64,000 nucleotides of DNA from an uncultured Prevotellaceae bacterium (GCA_900316505.1 ONDH01000003.1:31819-95818), one strand, 5' to 3'; numbered from the stretch's first letter, positions 32,689-42,607 are shown. The notes: a model not told the origin generated them from the letters alone. Program-made: numbers and translations.

Positions 32689-34071
32689 ATGCAGAAACAA
32701 CAAACTCTGAAGGAATCGTTCACCCTGAAAGGTAAAGGGTTGCACACAGGTCAGTTCATCACGGCGGTGTTCAACCCTGCAGAAGAGAACTTCGGATACA
32801 AGATTCAAAGAACCGATATTGAAGGTCAGCCCATTGTCGATTGCAATGCTGATTTGGTAGGTGACACCCAGCGTGGCACCGTTCTTGTGAAAGGCGACAT
32901 CAAGATAAGCACCATCGAACACGCTATGGCAGCGCTTTATGCCAGCGGCATCGACAACTGCCTCATTCAGCTGGATGGTCCCGAAATGCCCATCCTCGAC
33001 GGAAGCGCACTGCCCTTTGTGGAGGAGATTCAGAAGGTGGGCTTGCAGGAGCAGGAGGCAAAGAAGGACTTCTACGTGGTGAAGCACAAGATGGAAATCA
33101 AGGGCGAGAACGGCGAACACCTGATTCTCTTGCCCGATGATAAGTTCTGCGTGAATGCACAGATTGCCTTCGACTCTAAGATATTGGACAACCAGTTTGC
33201 CAATCTTGACAACATTGAGGATTTCCCCACAGAGATTGCTTCTGCACGCACCTTCGTGTTTGTGCGCGAGATTGAACCTCTGCTGCATCTGGGACTCATC
33301 AAGGGCGGCGACCTCGACAATGCCATCGTGATCTACGAGAAGGAACTGCCGCAGGAGCGTTACGACAAGCTGGCAGACACCCTCGGCATTCCACACATGG
33401 ATGCCACACGTCTGGGATACATCAACCACAAGCCCCTCACATGGGACAACGAGACGGCACGTCACAAGCTGCTCGACATCATCGGCGACCTTGCTTTGGT
33501 GGGAAAACCCATCCTCGGACGTGTCATCGCCACCAAGCCTGGTCATACTATTAATAATAAGTTCGCGCGTGCCATCAAGAGAGACATCAAGAAGCACGAG
33601 GTTCAGTGTCCGGCATACGACCCGAACAGCGAGCCGCTGATGGATGTGAACAAGATTCGCCACTTGCTCCCTCACCGCTACCCCATGCAGCTGGTGGATA
33701 AGGTGATTGCAGTGGATGAGGCGGAGATTGTTGCAGTGAAGAACGTGACCAGCAATGAGCCTTTCTTCACAGGACACTTCCCTCAGGAGCCCGTGATGCC
33801 AGGTGTGCTGATTGTGGAGGCGATGGCTCAAGCAGGCGGTTTGCTGGTGCTGAGCAATGTGGAAGAACCTGAACGCTGGTCAACCTACTTCCTGAAGATT
33901 GACAACGTGAAGTTCCGCCGCAAGGTGGTGCCGGGCGACACGCTGATTTTCAAGGTGAAGATGATGGGACCTCTGCGTCGCGGCATCGCCACTATGGCAG
34001 GTCTTGTCTTCGTGGGCGACACCATCGCTGCAGAAGCTGAATTCACCGCACAAATAGTGAAGAATAAATAA
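32689..34071 (+). CDS. lpxC/fabZ: Bifunctional LpxC deacetylase / FabZ dehydratase
   Basis: A 460-residue fusion typical of Bacteroidetes. The N-terminal part (about 1-300) is the zinc enzyme LpxC, the committed step of lipid A synthesis, with STIEHAMAALYASGIDN near 71-87 (zinc His) and HKLLDIIGDLAL near 259-270 (HxxxD). The C-terminal part (about 315-460) is FabZ, 3-hydroxyacyl-ACP dehydratase, with LLPHRYPMQLVDKV and FFTGHFPQEPVMPGVLIVEAMAQ carrying the catalytic His and Glu. The fusion links acyl-chain supply with lipid A synthesis. It sits between lpxD and lpxA. Confidence 0.97.
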   Translation: MQKQQTLKESFTLKGKGLHTGQFITAVFNPAEENFGYKIQRTDIEGQPIVDCNADLVGDTQRGTVLVKGDIKISTIEHAMAALYASGIDNCLIQLDGPEMPILDGSALPFVEEIQKVGLQEQEAKKDFYVVKHKMEIKGENGEHLILLPDDKFCVNAQIAFDSKILDNQFANLDNIEDFPTEIASARTFVFVREIEPLLHLGLIKGGDLDNAIVIYEKELPQERYDKLADTLGIPHMDATRLGYINHKPLTWDNETARHKLLDIIGDLALVGKPILGRVIATKPGHTINNKFARAIKRDIKKHEVQCPAYDPNSEPLMDVNKIRHLLPHRYPMQLVDKVIAVDEAEIVAVKNVTSNEPFFTGHFPQEPVMPGVLIVEAMAQAGGLLVLSNVEEPERWSTYFLKIDNVKFRRKVVPGDTLIFKVKMMGPLRRGIATMAGLVFVGDTIAAEAEFTAQIVKNK

Positions 34072-34083
34072 GAAAATAATAAT

Positions 34084-34857
34084 ATGGCAAAAATTAGTCC
34101 TTTAGCGTTTATCGACCCTGAAGCAAAGATTGGTGAGAATTGTGAGATTGGTCCTTTCTGCTTTATCGACAAGAACGTGACGGTGGGCGATAACAATGTG
34201 TTGATGAACAGCGTGACTTTGTTGTCAGGCACTCGTCTTGGTAACGGCAACACCCTCTTCCCGGGTGCTGTGATTGGTGCCATTCCACAGGATTTGAAAT
34301 TCAAGGGTGAAGACTCTGTCGTGGAGATTGGCGACAACAACAAGATTCGTGAGAACGTGACTATCCATCGTGGCACAGCCAGCAAGGGCAAGACCATTGT
34401 GGGCAGCAACAACCTCATCATGGAGAATGCCCACATCGCACACGACTGCGTATTTGGCAGCGGCATCATCATGGGTAACTCCACAAAGCTGGCTGGTGAG
34501 GTCATCGTCGATGACAACGCCATCATTTCAGCTGTGGTGCTCGTGCATCAGTTCTGCCGCATCGGTGGCTATGTGATGGTGCAGGGCGGCACACGTACGA
34601 GCAAGGACATTCCTCCTTTCGTCATTGCAGGTCGTGAACCCGTTGCCTTTGCAGGATTGAACATCATCGGCTTGCGTCGTCGCGGTTTCAGTCGTGAAAC
34701 GATTGACAGCATCGCCCACGCCTACCGCCTGATTTACCAGTGCAACCTCACCGTGAACGAGGCAATTGATGCCATCAAGAACGAAGTGCCCATGAGCAAG
34801 GAAATCGAATACATCATCGAGTTCGTCTCTGGCTCTCAACGAGGCATCATCAGATAA
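34084..34857 (+). CDS. lpxA: UDP-N-acetylglucosamine O-acyltransferase
   Basis: LpxA catalyses the first acylation of UDP-GlcNAc in lipid A synthesis. The 257-residue protein is a left-handed beta-helix of hexapeptide repeats (SPLAFIDPEAKIGENCEIGPF and on), with the catalytic His in MENAHIAHDCVFG near 118-130 and the LpxA-specific GLRRRGFSRETIDSIAHAYRLIY near 198. Length and motifs are normal. It follows the lpxC/fabZ gene after 12 bases. Directly downstream is a dense stretch of short repeats. Confidence 0.97.
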   Translation: MAKISPLAFIDPEAKIGENCEIGPFCFIDKNVTVGDNNVLMNSVTLLSGTRLGNGNTLFPGAVIGAIPQDLKFKGEDSVVEIGDNNKIRENVTIHRGTASKGKTIVGSNNLIMENAHIAHDCVFGSGIIMGNSTKLAGEVIVDDNAIISAVVLVHQFCRIGGYVMVQGGTRTSKDIPPFVIAGREPVAFAGLNIIGLRRRGFSRETIDSIAHAYRLIYQCNLTVNEAIDAIKNEVPMSKEIEYIIEFVSGSQRGIIR

Positions 34858-35013
34858 TTGACAGTTGACAATTGACAGTTGAGGGTTTAGAGTTTAGAGT
34901 TTAGAGTTTAGGGTTTAGAGATTCAATTGACTCCGTCGAGCTAAAGGTTCCTCATTCCTAATTCCTCATTCCTAATTCCTCATTCCTAATTCCTCATTCC
35001 TAATTCCTCATTC
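34857..35013. repeat. Stack of three short tandem repeat families
   Basis: TTGACAGTTGACAATTGACAG units at 34857-34882, about five GTTTAGA units at 34883-34920, and nearly five copies of ATTCCTCATTCCTA at 34947-35013. The last ends four bases before the start codon of the next gene. Confidence 0.85.
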
Positions 35014-35016
35014 AAA

Positions 35017-35556
35017 ATGATATACAGATTTATTATCATCTCAGACGAAGTGGACGGCTTCATGCGTGAAATCCAGATTGATGCTGATGCGAAGTTCCTG
35101 GAACTGCACAAGTTGATACTTGAGTCGTGTGGTTATGAAGATAATCAGCTGACCTCATTCACCATCTGTGAGAACGGATGGGAGAAAGGGCAGGAGATTA
35201 CGTTGGAAGAGATGGATACAGATGCTGACGAGGACAGCTATATCATGGCAGAAACGGAACTCAACGAGTTTCTGGAGGATGAGAAGCAGCACATGCTCTA
35301 CACCTTCGACCCGTTGGCTGACCGCGTGTTCTTCATCGAGCTTTCTGAAATCAAGACGGGCAAGAATCTTGAGAAGGGTAAGATTACGCGCTCTGTCGGT
35401 GAACCGCCTGCACAAACGCTCGATTTCGACGAGATGTTTGCCCGCAACCCCATCGTGGACACTTCTTCCGTGATGGACGATGAGGATATGTATGGCAGTG
35501 AGGTGGACAGCAGCGAGATTGACCTCGAAGGCTTCGACATCAGCGATGAGTTCTAA
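35017..35556 (+). CDS. PRiA4 ORF3-like (plasmid pRiA4b) family protein
   Basis: A 179-residue acidic protein resembling the plasmid pRiA4b ORF-3-like family: YRFIIISDEVDGFMREIQIDADAKFLELHKLILESCGY near the start, then FTICENGWEKGQEITLEEM, and HMLYTFDPLADRVFFIELSEI near 90-110. The function of the family is unknown; members occur both in chromosomes and in mobile elements. The C-terminal 50 residues are very acidic. Its 5' flank consists of ATTCCTCATTCCTA repeats that reach to four bases before the ATG, and no promoter box is visible in them. Confidence 0.75.
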   Translation: MIYRFIIISDEVDGFMREIQIDADAKFLELHKLILESCGYEDNQLTSFTICENGWEKGQEITLEEMDTDADEDSYIMAETELNEFLEDEKQHMLYTFDPLADRVFFIELSEIKTGKNLEKGKITRSVGEPPAQTLDFDEMFARNPIVDTSSVMDDEDMYGSEVDSSEIDLEGFDISDEF

Positions 35557-35593
35557 TTTCAAGAGATACGGTTTTTGACAAAATAGTAACGGT

Positions 35594-36034
35594 ATGAAAA
35601 AGGTAAGCATTTTGATTGTCGCCATGATGATGGCATGTGTCTGTGTCAATGCGCAGAAATACACAAAGAGTACGGTTAAGGGCATCGCTAACGGTTTCAT
35701 TTCCACACTGATGGAGGGAAATGTGAAAGGCACTCTTGGCTTTTTCGACCCCGATTATGTGGCTGAACAGCATGACTCTTTTCTCGAAGGGCGCACCGAG
35801 CAGTTCGTGGCTGAATTCTTGTGCGGAAACGTCAAGAAGGGTTTCTATGACATGACTCCTGAGCTTAACCGCATCAAGTCGATGAAGGTGAAGAAGACCT
35901 GCTGCAACCTCGAAACAGGAGAGATTTACGCTGATGTCAAGATACTGATGGATTATGGAGTGACCTACATCGTGCGGCTCGATATGAAGATAACCGAATC
36001 AGGCGAACTGCGTTTCATCGGTGCAGTAGGATAG
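35594..36034 (+). CDS. Small exported protein of unknown function
   Basis: A 146-residue protein with a signal peptide ([21 protein letters not shown]) and a mature part of about 125 residues: [49 protein letters not shown] and a C-terminal beta-rich half. The pattern of N-terminal helices followed by strands ([23 protein letters not shown]) resembles NTF2-like or lumazine-binding-type exported proteins, but this is only a guess. It is 4 bases before miaA, so they are probably co-transcribed. Confidence 0.7.
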   Translation: MKKVSILIVAMMMACVCVNAQKYTKSTVKGIANGFISTLMEGNVKGTLGFFDPDYVAEQHDSFLEGRTEQFVAEFLCGNVKKGFYDMTPELNRIKSMKVKKTCCNLETGEIYADVKILMDYGVTYIVRLDMKITESGELRFIGAVG

Positions 36035-36038
36035 GGAA

Positions 36039-36950
36039 GTGAAAACCTTGCTTGTTTTGTTGGGCCCTACGGGGGTGGGAAAGACGGAGCTGAGCCTTGT
36101 GTTGGCTGAACGCCTGGGTTCTCCCATCATCAATGCCGATTCACGACAGATTTACAAAGACATAGAAATAGGCACTGCTTCACCCACCGCAGAGGATTTG
36201 GCGCGGGTGGAGCATTTTTTTGTCCATACGCTGGCATTGGATGAATACTACAGTGCGGCTGAATATGAGAAGGATGTGATGCAGCTGCTCCCTCGCCTGT
36301 TCGAGACACACGACACGGTGCTGCTTTCGGGAGGGAGCATGATGTATGTCGATGCGGTGACCAAGGGTATTGACGACATTCCGACCGTGGATGAGGAAAC
36401 CCGCTCCGTGCTTCACGAACGGCTTGAGAAGGAAGGATTGGAACCCTTGTTGGCAGAACTGAAGCTGCTTGACCCTCAGTATTATGAAATTGTGGATAAG
36501 CGAAACCATAAGCGCGTGGTGCATGCTTTGGAAATCTGCTACATGACAGGAAAGCCTTTCACCTCGTTTCGCACGAACAGCATGAAGGAACGCCCCTTCC
36601 GTATCGTGAAGTTCGGATTGAGGCGTGAACGTGAAAACCTGTTTGCGCGCATCAATGCAAGGGTTGACAAGATGATGGAAGATGGGTTGCTTGACGAGGC
36701 GAGGAGGGTGTACCCTCTGAGGGAACTGAATGCCCTCAACACGGTGGGGTATAAGGAGATGTTCAAGGTGATTGCCGGTGAGTGGGAACTCCCGATGGCA
36801 GTGGAGCGGATGAAGAAAAACACCCGTGTGTATGCCAAGAAACAGATGACTTGGTATAAGCATGATGCTGACATCCATTGGCTGGATGCCGATCAATTGA
36901 ATTTAGAGGAAATGCTTAAAAAGATAGAAGATGAAATCTTTGTTGCTTAA
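36039..36950 (+). CDS. miaA: tRNA dimethylallyltransferase
   Basis: MiaA transfers a dimethylallyl group to A37 of tRNAs that read codons starting with U. The 303-residue protein has the P-loop [11 protein letters not shown] near 9-19, [23 protein letters not shown] near 32-54, [17 protein letters not shown] near 95-111 and [18 protein letters not shown] near 262. The start codon is GTG at 36039; no better ATG is close by. The 3' end overlaps the PBP1A gene by 20 bases. The DMAPP substrate links it to the isoprenoid pathway of ispH. Confidence 0.95.
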   Translation: MKTLLVLLGPTGVGKTELSLVLAERLGSPIINADSRQIYKDIEIGTASPTAEDLARVEHFFVHTLALDEYYSAAEYEKDVMQLLPRLFETHDTVLLSGGSMMYVDAVTKGIDDIPTVDEETRSVLHERLEKEGLEPLLAELKLLDPQYYEIVDKRNHKRVVHALEICYMTGKPFTSFRTNSMKERPFRIVKFGLRRERENLFARINARVDKMMEDGLLDEARRVYPLRELNALNTVGYKEMFKVIAGEWELPMAVERMKKNTRVYAKKQMTWYKHDADIHWLDADQLNLEEMLKKIEDEIFVA

Positions 36951-39321
36951 ATTGTGGATTTACTTGAAATTGGGTTGGCGATGGTATGTCAGCCAATATC
37001 GGGGGAAGTGGTATCAGCGTATCGTCACGCCGATTGCCTCCTTCTTCGTGTTCTTTTACCTCTATCTGGGTGCTGTGGATATGAATTTCCTCGGCTTGTT
37101 CGGGGTGTCGCCCACGATGGATGTGATACAGAATCCTGTCACCAACGATGCTTCGTTCGTGTATAGCGCCGACAGTGTGCTGATTGGTAAGTTCTTCAAC
37201 GAGAACCGTTCGCCCGTGAAATTCAAGGAGATTTCCCCCTATGTGATTGATGCCCTGATTTCTACGGAGGATGAGCGTTTCTACCAGCATCACGGCATTG
37301 ACTATCAAGGGCTTTTTGCGGCAGGAAAAGACATCCTGAAGGGCAATCCTCGTGGTGCCAGCACCATCACGCAGCAATTGGTCAAGAACCTCTTCAAGAT
37401 TCGTTCTCAATACTCCACAGGACTTTTGGGAAAAGTGCCGGGATTGGGCATCTTGGTCATGAAATCGAAGGAGTGGATTACCGCCATCAAGATTGAGAAC
37501 ATGTACAGCAAGGAGGACATTCTCACGCTCTACCTCAACACGGTGGATTTCGGCAGCAATTCCTTTGGCATCAAGACGGCTGCCAAAACCTATTTCAAGA
37601 CCACTCCGCAAAACCTGACAGCAGAGCAATCGGCAGTGTTGGTGGGCTTGCTGAAGGCGACCACGACATACAACCCTAAGGTCAACCCTAAGAACAGCCT
37701 TGAACGCCGCAATGTGGTGCTGAACAATATGTTTGAACATGGAAAGCTGACGCGTCAGGAATTGGATTCGTTGGTGAAGATACCCATCAACCTCAACTAC
37801 ACGGTCGAGAAATCCTACGATGGGGGTGCCCTCCATTTCCGCGAAGCCATCAAGGATTATCTGGAGGATTGGGCGGAGAAGAATGACATCGACCTCAACT
37901 CCGATGGATTGAAGATATACACGACGCTCGACACCCGTTTGCAACGCTATGCCGAACAGGCGGTGCAGAAGCAGATGCGCCTCATTCAGCAACGATTCAA
38001 CAGCCATTGGGGCAACCAATCTCCGTGGCGCGATGAGCGTGGGCAGGAAATTCCCAACTTCATCGAGGACATCGCCGTAAGAAGCGATTACTACAAGATT
38101 TTGGCAAAGAAGTATAACGATAATGCCGACTCCATCAATTACTACATGAACCTGCCACATCCGGTCAAGGTGTTCGACTACAACAACCCCGACCATCTGG
38201 TGGAGAAGGAGATGAGCACGATGGATTCCATCCGCTATATGGTCAAGTTCATGCATTGCGGTTTTGTGGCGATGGAGCCTCAAACAAGCTATGTACGTGC
38301 ATGGGTGGGCGATGTCGATTTCAACAGCTGGAAGTATGACAAGGTGACCGCAATGCGTCAACCAGGTTCTACCTTCAAACTCTTTGTCTATGCTTCTGCT
38401 TTTGAACATGATGATGCCATCACGCCCACAACAAGGTATCGCGACCAACTCATTTCCTTGCAAGTGCCCGATGCACAAGATCCTCAACGCATGGTCACTT
38501 GGACACCCCACAACTCTGGCGGTTATTGCACAGGTGCCAACATGCCGCTGAAGTCAGCTTTTGCGCAGTCGGTCAACACCATTGCCGTGAAGTTGGGACA
38601 AGACACCGGCATTGACAATGTCATCGATATGGCACATAAGATGGGCATCCAGAGCAAACTCGATGCCACACCTTCGTTGGCGCTTGGTTCTTCCGACGTG
38701 AATCTCTTGGAACTGGTTGACGCTTATTGCACCGCTATGAACGACGGCAAGCAACGAAGACCTATTCTTGTCACGAAAATACTTGACCGAAACGGCAACG
38801 TCATCTATGATTGTGAAAAAGATGAACCTGCTCCTAAACCCGTCATGAAATACAAGACTGCCTTCTACCTCCAGCGTCTTCTCCGTGCAGGTATGCAGGA
38901 ACCGGGTGGCACCACACAGGCGCTTTGGGAGTACATCCATTTCTACGACACCGAATTGGGTGGTAAGACAGGCACTTCTTCCAACCATTCCGATGCGTGG
39001 TTTGTGGGATGTTCGCCCAACCTTGTCGGAGGCGCATGGGTGGGTGGCGAATATCGTTGCATCCATTTCCGCACCAGCGCATTGGGGCAGGGTAGCCGCA
39101 CCGCACTTCCTGTCTTTGGCTATTTCATGGACAAAGTGCTCGCTGACAAGAACTTCCCGCAGTATCATGCCAAATACCCAACTGCCAAAGAGGACATACC
39201 TCGTAACACCTACATCGGCCCCTCCGTCTATGTGGCTCCTGCTTCGAAAAAGGAAAAGGTGGAAGGAGAAAGCGCCAGTGAGGGTGGTGGAGAGGCATCA
39301 GCCCCTGCTGCTGAGAACTAA
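36931..39321 (+). CDS. Penicillin-binding protein 1A
   Basis: A 796-residue bifunctional class A PBP that polymerises and cross-links peptidoglycan. One N-terminal membrane anchor ([19 protein letters not shown], about 31-49) is followed by a GT51 glycosyltransferase domain with the catalytic Glu in [14 protein letters not shown] near 111-124 and [12 protein letters not shown] near 142. The transpeptidase domain has the SxxK serine in PGSTFK (Ser480), SVNT near 546 and KTGTSS near 679. The tail is Glu/Ala/Gly-rich. Start overlaps miaA by 20 bases. A three-armed hairpin follows. Confidence 0.95.
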   Translation: MKSLLLKLWIYLKLGWRWYVSQYRGKWYQRIVTPIASFFVFFYLYLGAVDMNFLGLFGVSPTMDVIQNPVTNDASFVYSADSVLIGKFFNENRSPVKFKEISPYVIDALISTEDERFYQHHGIDYQGLFAAGKDILKGNPRGASTITQQLVKNLFKIRSQYSTGLLGKVPGLGILVMKSKEWITAIKIENMYSKEDILTLYLNTVDFGSNSFGIKTAAKTYFKTTPQNLTAEQSAVLVGLLKATTTYNPKVNPKNSLERRNVVLNNMFEHGKLTRQELDSLVKIPINLNYTVEKSYDGGALHFREAIKDYLEDWAEKNDIDLNSDGLKIYTTLDTRLQRYAEQAVQKQMRLIQQRFNSHWGNQSPWRDERGQEIPNFIEDIAVRSDYYKILAKKYNDNADSINYYMNLPHPVKVFDYNNPDHLVEKEMSTMDSIRYMVKFMHCGFVAMEPQTSYVRAWVGDVDFNSWKYDKVTAMRQPGSTFKLFVYASAFEHDDAITPTTRYRDQLISLQVPDAQDPQRMVTWTPHNSGGYCTGANMPLKSAFAQSVNTIAVKLGQDTGIDNVIDMAHKMGIQSKLDATPSLALGSSDVNLLELVDAYCTAMNDGKQRRPILVTKILDRNGNVIYDCEKDEPAPKPVMKYKTAFYLQRLLRAGMQEPGGTTQALWEYIHFYDTELGGKTGTSSNHSDAWFVGCSPNLVGGAWVGGEYRCIHFRTSALGQGSRTALPVFGYFMDKVLADKNFPQYHAKYPTAKEDIPRNTYIGPSVYVAPASKKEKVEGESASEGGGEASAPAAEN

Positions 39322-39344
39322 CGCTTAACAGTTCTATTAAAAAA

Positions 39345-39407
39345 CGTACCCCTCGACTACGATGTGCCGTAGTTGAGGGGTACGCTGTTTTGTAGTCGAG
39401 GGGTACG
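39345..39407. terminator. Three-armed terminator between convergent genes
   Basis: Arm 1 (39345-39361, starting CGTACCCCTCGACTACG) can pair with arm 2 (39368-39384, one G-T pair) or with arm 3 (39392-39407, perfect over 16 bases). Arm 3 ends two bases before the stop of the minus-strand gene at 39410. T runs are short (GTTTT between arms 2 and 3). Confidence 0.7.
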
Positions 39408-39409
39408 AC

Positions 39410-40216
39410 TTATTTGCTGAGGTTCTGAATGAACTGCCACTCGCTTTCGTAGCTCTTCACCTTCAGGTATGTCTGGTCAACCACCACATACTCGGAGAGA
39501 CCCTGACGAGGAGCGCCTTTGTGCCAGTCGTAAGTGTAACCGAGACGTGTCCAAGGAAGAGGACTGTCATCTTCGAAAGCGGCTTGCACGTTGTAGCGGA
39601 ACCACTCGCGGAAGTTGGTGTCGCCCACCTTGTAGTTTTCGTCTGCCCATGCAGGGATTTCGATGCCAGCAGAAGTGGTGTCGATGCTTGGGTCAGATGC
39701 AGGACGGAAGATGCCCTTCACGTCGGCATAGAACTGCACCATGATGTTGTAAGTGCAATCAGGGCTAAGACCATACATCTGCAACATACGCATGTGGGCG
39801 GCAATACTGTCAAGACCTTCGAAAGCCTCTTTCTTTGTGAGCCATTCACCAGGGATAGTCACCCATGTGCCCATCTCACGGTCAATCTGATACACACCTT
39901 CCTGTCCGAAGAACTTCTGCAGACGGCTGCTGTCAACAAGCGTGACGAGCAGCACCATGTCCTTGCCGTCGATGGTTTCCCATTCTTCATTAGGAGTGCC
40001 CTTCTTGATAGGCATCAGTGTGTTGGAAATCTTGGAAGAGTCAAGGTCACGAGCATCTTCAATGGCTGCCTTGAGGTCTGCATCCAATGCTTCCATGTCC
40101 TCATACCAAGGAAGTGAATCTGTTACGGTTTCTGTGATGGTCTTTTCAACTTTGCCCACACAAGCTGTCATGGCAAAAGCTGCTGCCAAGATAGCAAACT
40201 GAAAAATCTTCTTCAT
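39410..40216 (-). CDS. Lipoprotein of unknown function
   Basis: A 268-residue protein with a lipoprotein signal peptide: MKKIFQFAILAAAFAMTAC, lipobox AMTAC with the modified Cys at 19. The mature part starts acidic and contains VLLVTLVDSSRLQKFFGQEGVYQIDREMGTWVTIPGEWL at about 88-126 and MYGLSPDCTYNIMVQFYADV. It resembles exported proteins of Prevotella with no known function. It is the last of four genes for exported proteins on the minus strand (39410-42554), 50 bases after its upstream neighbour. Confidence 0.8.
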   Translation of the reverse strand: MKKIFQFAILAAAFAMTACVGKVEKTITETVTDSLPWYEDMEALDADLKAAIEDARDLDSSKISNTLMPIKKGTPNEEWETIDGKDMVLLVTLVDSSRLQKFFGQEGVYQIDREMGTWVTIPGEWLTKKEAFEGLDSIAAHMRMLQMYGLSPDCTYNIMVQFYADVKGIFRPASDPSIDTTSAGIEIPAWADENYKVGDTNFREWFRYNVQAAFEDDSPLPWTRLGYTYDWHKGAPRQGLSEYVVVDQTYLKVKSYESEWQFIQNLSK

Positions 40217-40266
40217 AATTGTTTTTTATTATTTATAATGAAAATAGTTTAACTTTCACCTCTTAC

Positions 40267-40917
40267 TTACTCAAGCCCCTCATCTCCCAATTTCTTCAAA
40301 GGTTCCTTGGTCAACTTGCTCCAAGTTTCCTTCTTCTCCACCTCCTCGAAAGCATTGTCCTCAACCGTTTGACGCTTCCAGGTGAGATAGTTCTCGCTCA
40401 CGGTGGTCATCTCACCCGTGTTGCGTGACATTTCGGTGCTCTCCTTACCAATCAGATAGAAGTCACCATTCTGAAAGCGGAAGGTATAGGTAGTTTGGCT
40501 GGTATCATAACTGCCAGCACTGGCGAAGTAGTCGGGGCTGATGTTGAGGGTGCCACGTTCGGTGATTTCGATGTCCACATCCACGCTGCTCCATTCGCTG
40601 TCTGGCATAAACATATCCTCGTATTGCTTCCACTGCTGGTAGTTACCGCCTTCCTGACCGAAGTAGATGGCGAGGATGTACGGGTTGAAGTTGTATTCGT
40701 AGCCGTCATCACGCGTCTGCATGTTCTCCTTGAAGTTCGGCTTTGCAAGCACCACAAGGTCTTTGATACCATCCTTGTTCAAGTCGCCCACTGCTTCTTT
40801 GTGTTCCCAACCTTTAGGCACAATCTGCTCTGCCGATTTGCCTTGCTGCTTCAGGGCTTGTGCGTTCATGCCGAGGGCACACGCACTCAGGATGAGGGTC
40901 ATGATGGATGTTTTCAT
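40267..40917 (-). CDS. Exported FG-GAP/VCBS-like protein
   Basis: A 216-residue protein with signal peptide (MKTSIMTLILSACALGMNAQ). The segment VGDLNKDGIKDLVVLAKPN near 43-61 is the calcium-binding blade motif of FG-GAP/VCBS-type repeats, present once. The remainder is beta-rich with many Trp and Tyr residues. Function unknown. It lies 2 bases downstream of the 319-residue YARHG protein gene, so it belongs to the same operon. Confidence 0.75.
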   Translation of the reverse strand: MKTSIMTLILSACALGMNAQALKQQGKSAEQIVPKGWEHKEAVGDLNKDGIKDLVVLAKPNFKENMQTRDDGYEYNFNPYILAIYFGQEGGNYQQWKQYEDMFMPDSEWSSVDVDIEITERGTLNISPDYFASAGSYDTSQTTYTFRFQNGDFYLIGKESTEMSRNTGEMTTVSENYLTWKRQTVEDNAFEEVEKKETWSKLTKEPLKKLGDEGLE

Positions 40918-40919
40918 CT

Positions 40920-41879
40920 TTATTGTTCCTTTACATAAGATTCATGATTGGGGTTCTCTTCCTCTGCTTTGATTAGCTCCACGTTCAACTGTTCGATGAA
41001 CGAAAGTTTGATGTTGTCGTTCGATGCGGCTGGTTTGTACCAAGGCTCCTTACTGAAGTAGTCCTGCAGGTCCTTGGAGGAGAACTTGTAGCCGTTGCGT
41101 GCCATGATGGAATTGCGCATGATGCGGAGAGTGGATTTCTTGTAGCGACGGAAGTGCTGGCAGTTCAAGAATGTGTTGGTGGCATAGTCGAACCGTCCCA
41201 CTTGAGGGTTGCTCTCCTTCAGGACGTATTTCACCTGCGTGCGTTCCCATTCGTACAGATAATCGCCTTTTTCATTGATTTCATATAGCACGATGCCTTC
41301 GAGCGTAGGTATCGCTTCCCACAGACCTTCCAGAATGGTGCCAGAGCCTTCCACGCGGATATAGCCAGTCACCCTGCCGTTGAAGGTCACCACCTCGTAA
41401 GGAGCAATTACACCACCTATCGTTAGGCTCTTGTCGTTCCATTCCAGGTCACCCCCACCTTCGGGGAAGTAATAGGTGCCTTTGAGTTGCTGTTTCCATC
41501 TGCTGACAGACACTTGCTCGTAGTGTTCGGTGAACTTCTCCGCGTTCTCCATCAAGCTTTTCAACTGATTTTTGCTGTTGTAGAAACCGATGACATCCCA
41601 GCCTTCTTTCTTCATGTGCTTGGCGGTCATGCCATCATAGGGGTTCGTGTAATGGTTCTCGCTGTCTGTCACATGGTAAGTGTCTGTCTTGCCAGCCACA
41701 GGCACGAGCAGAAACTCATGCTCCTCGCCCTCGTCCATCGCGTTCATCAGAATTTTTCCACCTGCTATTTTCTCTGCAGAGTATTGAAGTGTGCCGTCGA
41801 ACCATTCGTGTCCGGCTATTTGTGCCTGCATCATCATCGTGACACAGCATGTGAGGAGTGAAAATGCAATTTTTTTCAT
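40920..41879 (-). CDS. Exported YARHG-domain protein (319 residues)
   Basis: A signal peptide (residues 1-20, ending MQAQ) is followed by a beta-rich region of about 220 residues and a C-terminal YARHG-like domain near 252-290: LRIMRNSIMARNGYKFSSKDLQDYFSKEPWYKP. The domain name comes from its sequence motif; here the fourth letter is Asn, not His. YARHG domains occur in extracellular proteins and are thought to bind something at the surface, but the ligand is unknown. Together with the neighbouring 217-residue YARHG protein and two further exported proteins it forms a four-gene unit. Confidence 0.8.
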   Translation of the reverse strand: MKKIAFSLLTCCVTMMMQAQIAGHEWFDGTLQYSAEKIAGGKILMNAMDEGEEHEFLLVPVAGKTDTYHVTDSENHYTNPYDGMTAKHMKKEGWDVIGFYNSKNQLKSLMENAEKFTEHYEQVSVSRWKQQLKGTYYFPEGGGDLEWNDKSLTIGGVIAPYEVVTFNGRVTGYIRVEGSGTILEGLWEAIPTLEGIVLYEINEKGDYLYEWERTQVKYVLKESNPQVGRFDYATNTFLNCQHFRRYKKSTLRIMRNSIMARNGYKFSSKDLQDYFSKEPWYKPAASNDNIKLSFIEQLNVELIKAEEENPNHESYVKEQ

Positions 41880-41900
41880 ATTGTGTACAGAATTCTGGAG

Positions 41901-42554
41901 TTATTTTTCAGCTTCAGCACTTTTGATAAGCTCGATGTTGACTTGCTCAATGATGTCGAGCTTGATGGTGCTGTTGTCATTGACAGGTTTGTACCAAAGA
42001 TATTTGCCAAAGTGCTCTTGCAAGTCTTTTGACGTGAAGCGATAGCCATGATTGGCCAAAATGCGATTGCGCATCAGACGCAAATCTGCCTTAGAAATGC
42101 CATCAAGATAGGGACGGTTCAGCACAAGAGTGCCAGCATTTTCAGGCTCCTCTTGTTGCATCATCTGTTGCATCATGATGCAGTCGTTGTAAGAGTTGCG
42201 TGTGAGATCCATCGTCCACACCACGTCGCCATTGCTGGGTTTGCGGAAAGCAAGGAGATTTCTTTCTTTATGACGGATGTACTGCACTCGTCCTCCCCAT
42301 TTGCTTCCATAGGGAGGCTCATCTGCTTGACGACTGGGTTGCAAGGTGTATTCACCCACCTTGCCATCCACCTTCTCAAGTGTCAGCTCATTGCCGTCAT
42401 TACTGGTCATATAGACGATTTTCCCCATCCGCACTTCCTGCACGGTATAGAGTGAAATACCATCGAAGAACTTGTCACCCTTCTTGATGGTTTGTGCCTG
42501 CATGCCACAAAGGGCACACGCCCACATAAGGATAGAAAAGAGAATTGTCCGCAT
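41901..42554 (-). CDS. Exported YARHG-domain protein (217 residues)
   Basis: Signal peptide at the N-terminus (MRTILFSILMWACALCGMQAQ), a beta-rich middle (KIVYMTSNDGNELTLEKVDGKVGEYTL), a Met/Gln-rich stretch (MMQQMMQQEE), then a C-terminal YARHG-like domain: DLRLMRNRILANHGYRFTSKDLQEHFGKYLWYKP. It shares the C-terminal IIEQVNIELIK tail with the 319-residue neighbour, so the two are duplicates in their last third. The start at 42554 is preferred over an ATG nine codons upstream because it gives a clean signal peptide. First gene of the four, behind a TAACTTTG box at 42608-42615. Confidence 0.82.
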   Translation of the reverse strand: MRTILFSILMWACALCGMQAQTIKKGDKFFDGISLYTVQEVRMGKIVYMTSNDGNELTLEKVDGKVGEYTLQPSRQADEPPYGSKWGGRVQYIRHKERNLLAFRKPSNGDVVWTMDLTRNSYNDCIMMQQMMQQEEPENAGTLVLNRPYLDGISKADLRLMRNRILANHGYRFTSKDLQEHFGKYLWYKPVNDNSTIKLDIIEQVNIELIKSAEAEK

Positions 42555-42607
42555 CTTTTTAGGTTTAGTACAGTTAAACAAGTAGTAAACAGGATATATA
42601 GATGAGG

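Noticed and set aside
32083..33831. 582-codon open frame on the minus strand across lpxD and lpxC/fabZ
   Set aside because: It is antisense to two clear lipid A genes and its translation is rich in His, Val, Leu and Gln as expected of an opposite-strand shadow; no domain is visible.
36916..38511. 531-codon open frame on the minus strand across PBP1A
   Set aside because: It opposes well-supported PBP1A catalytic domains and has no recognisable motif, signal peptide or promoter.
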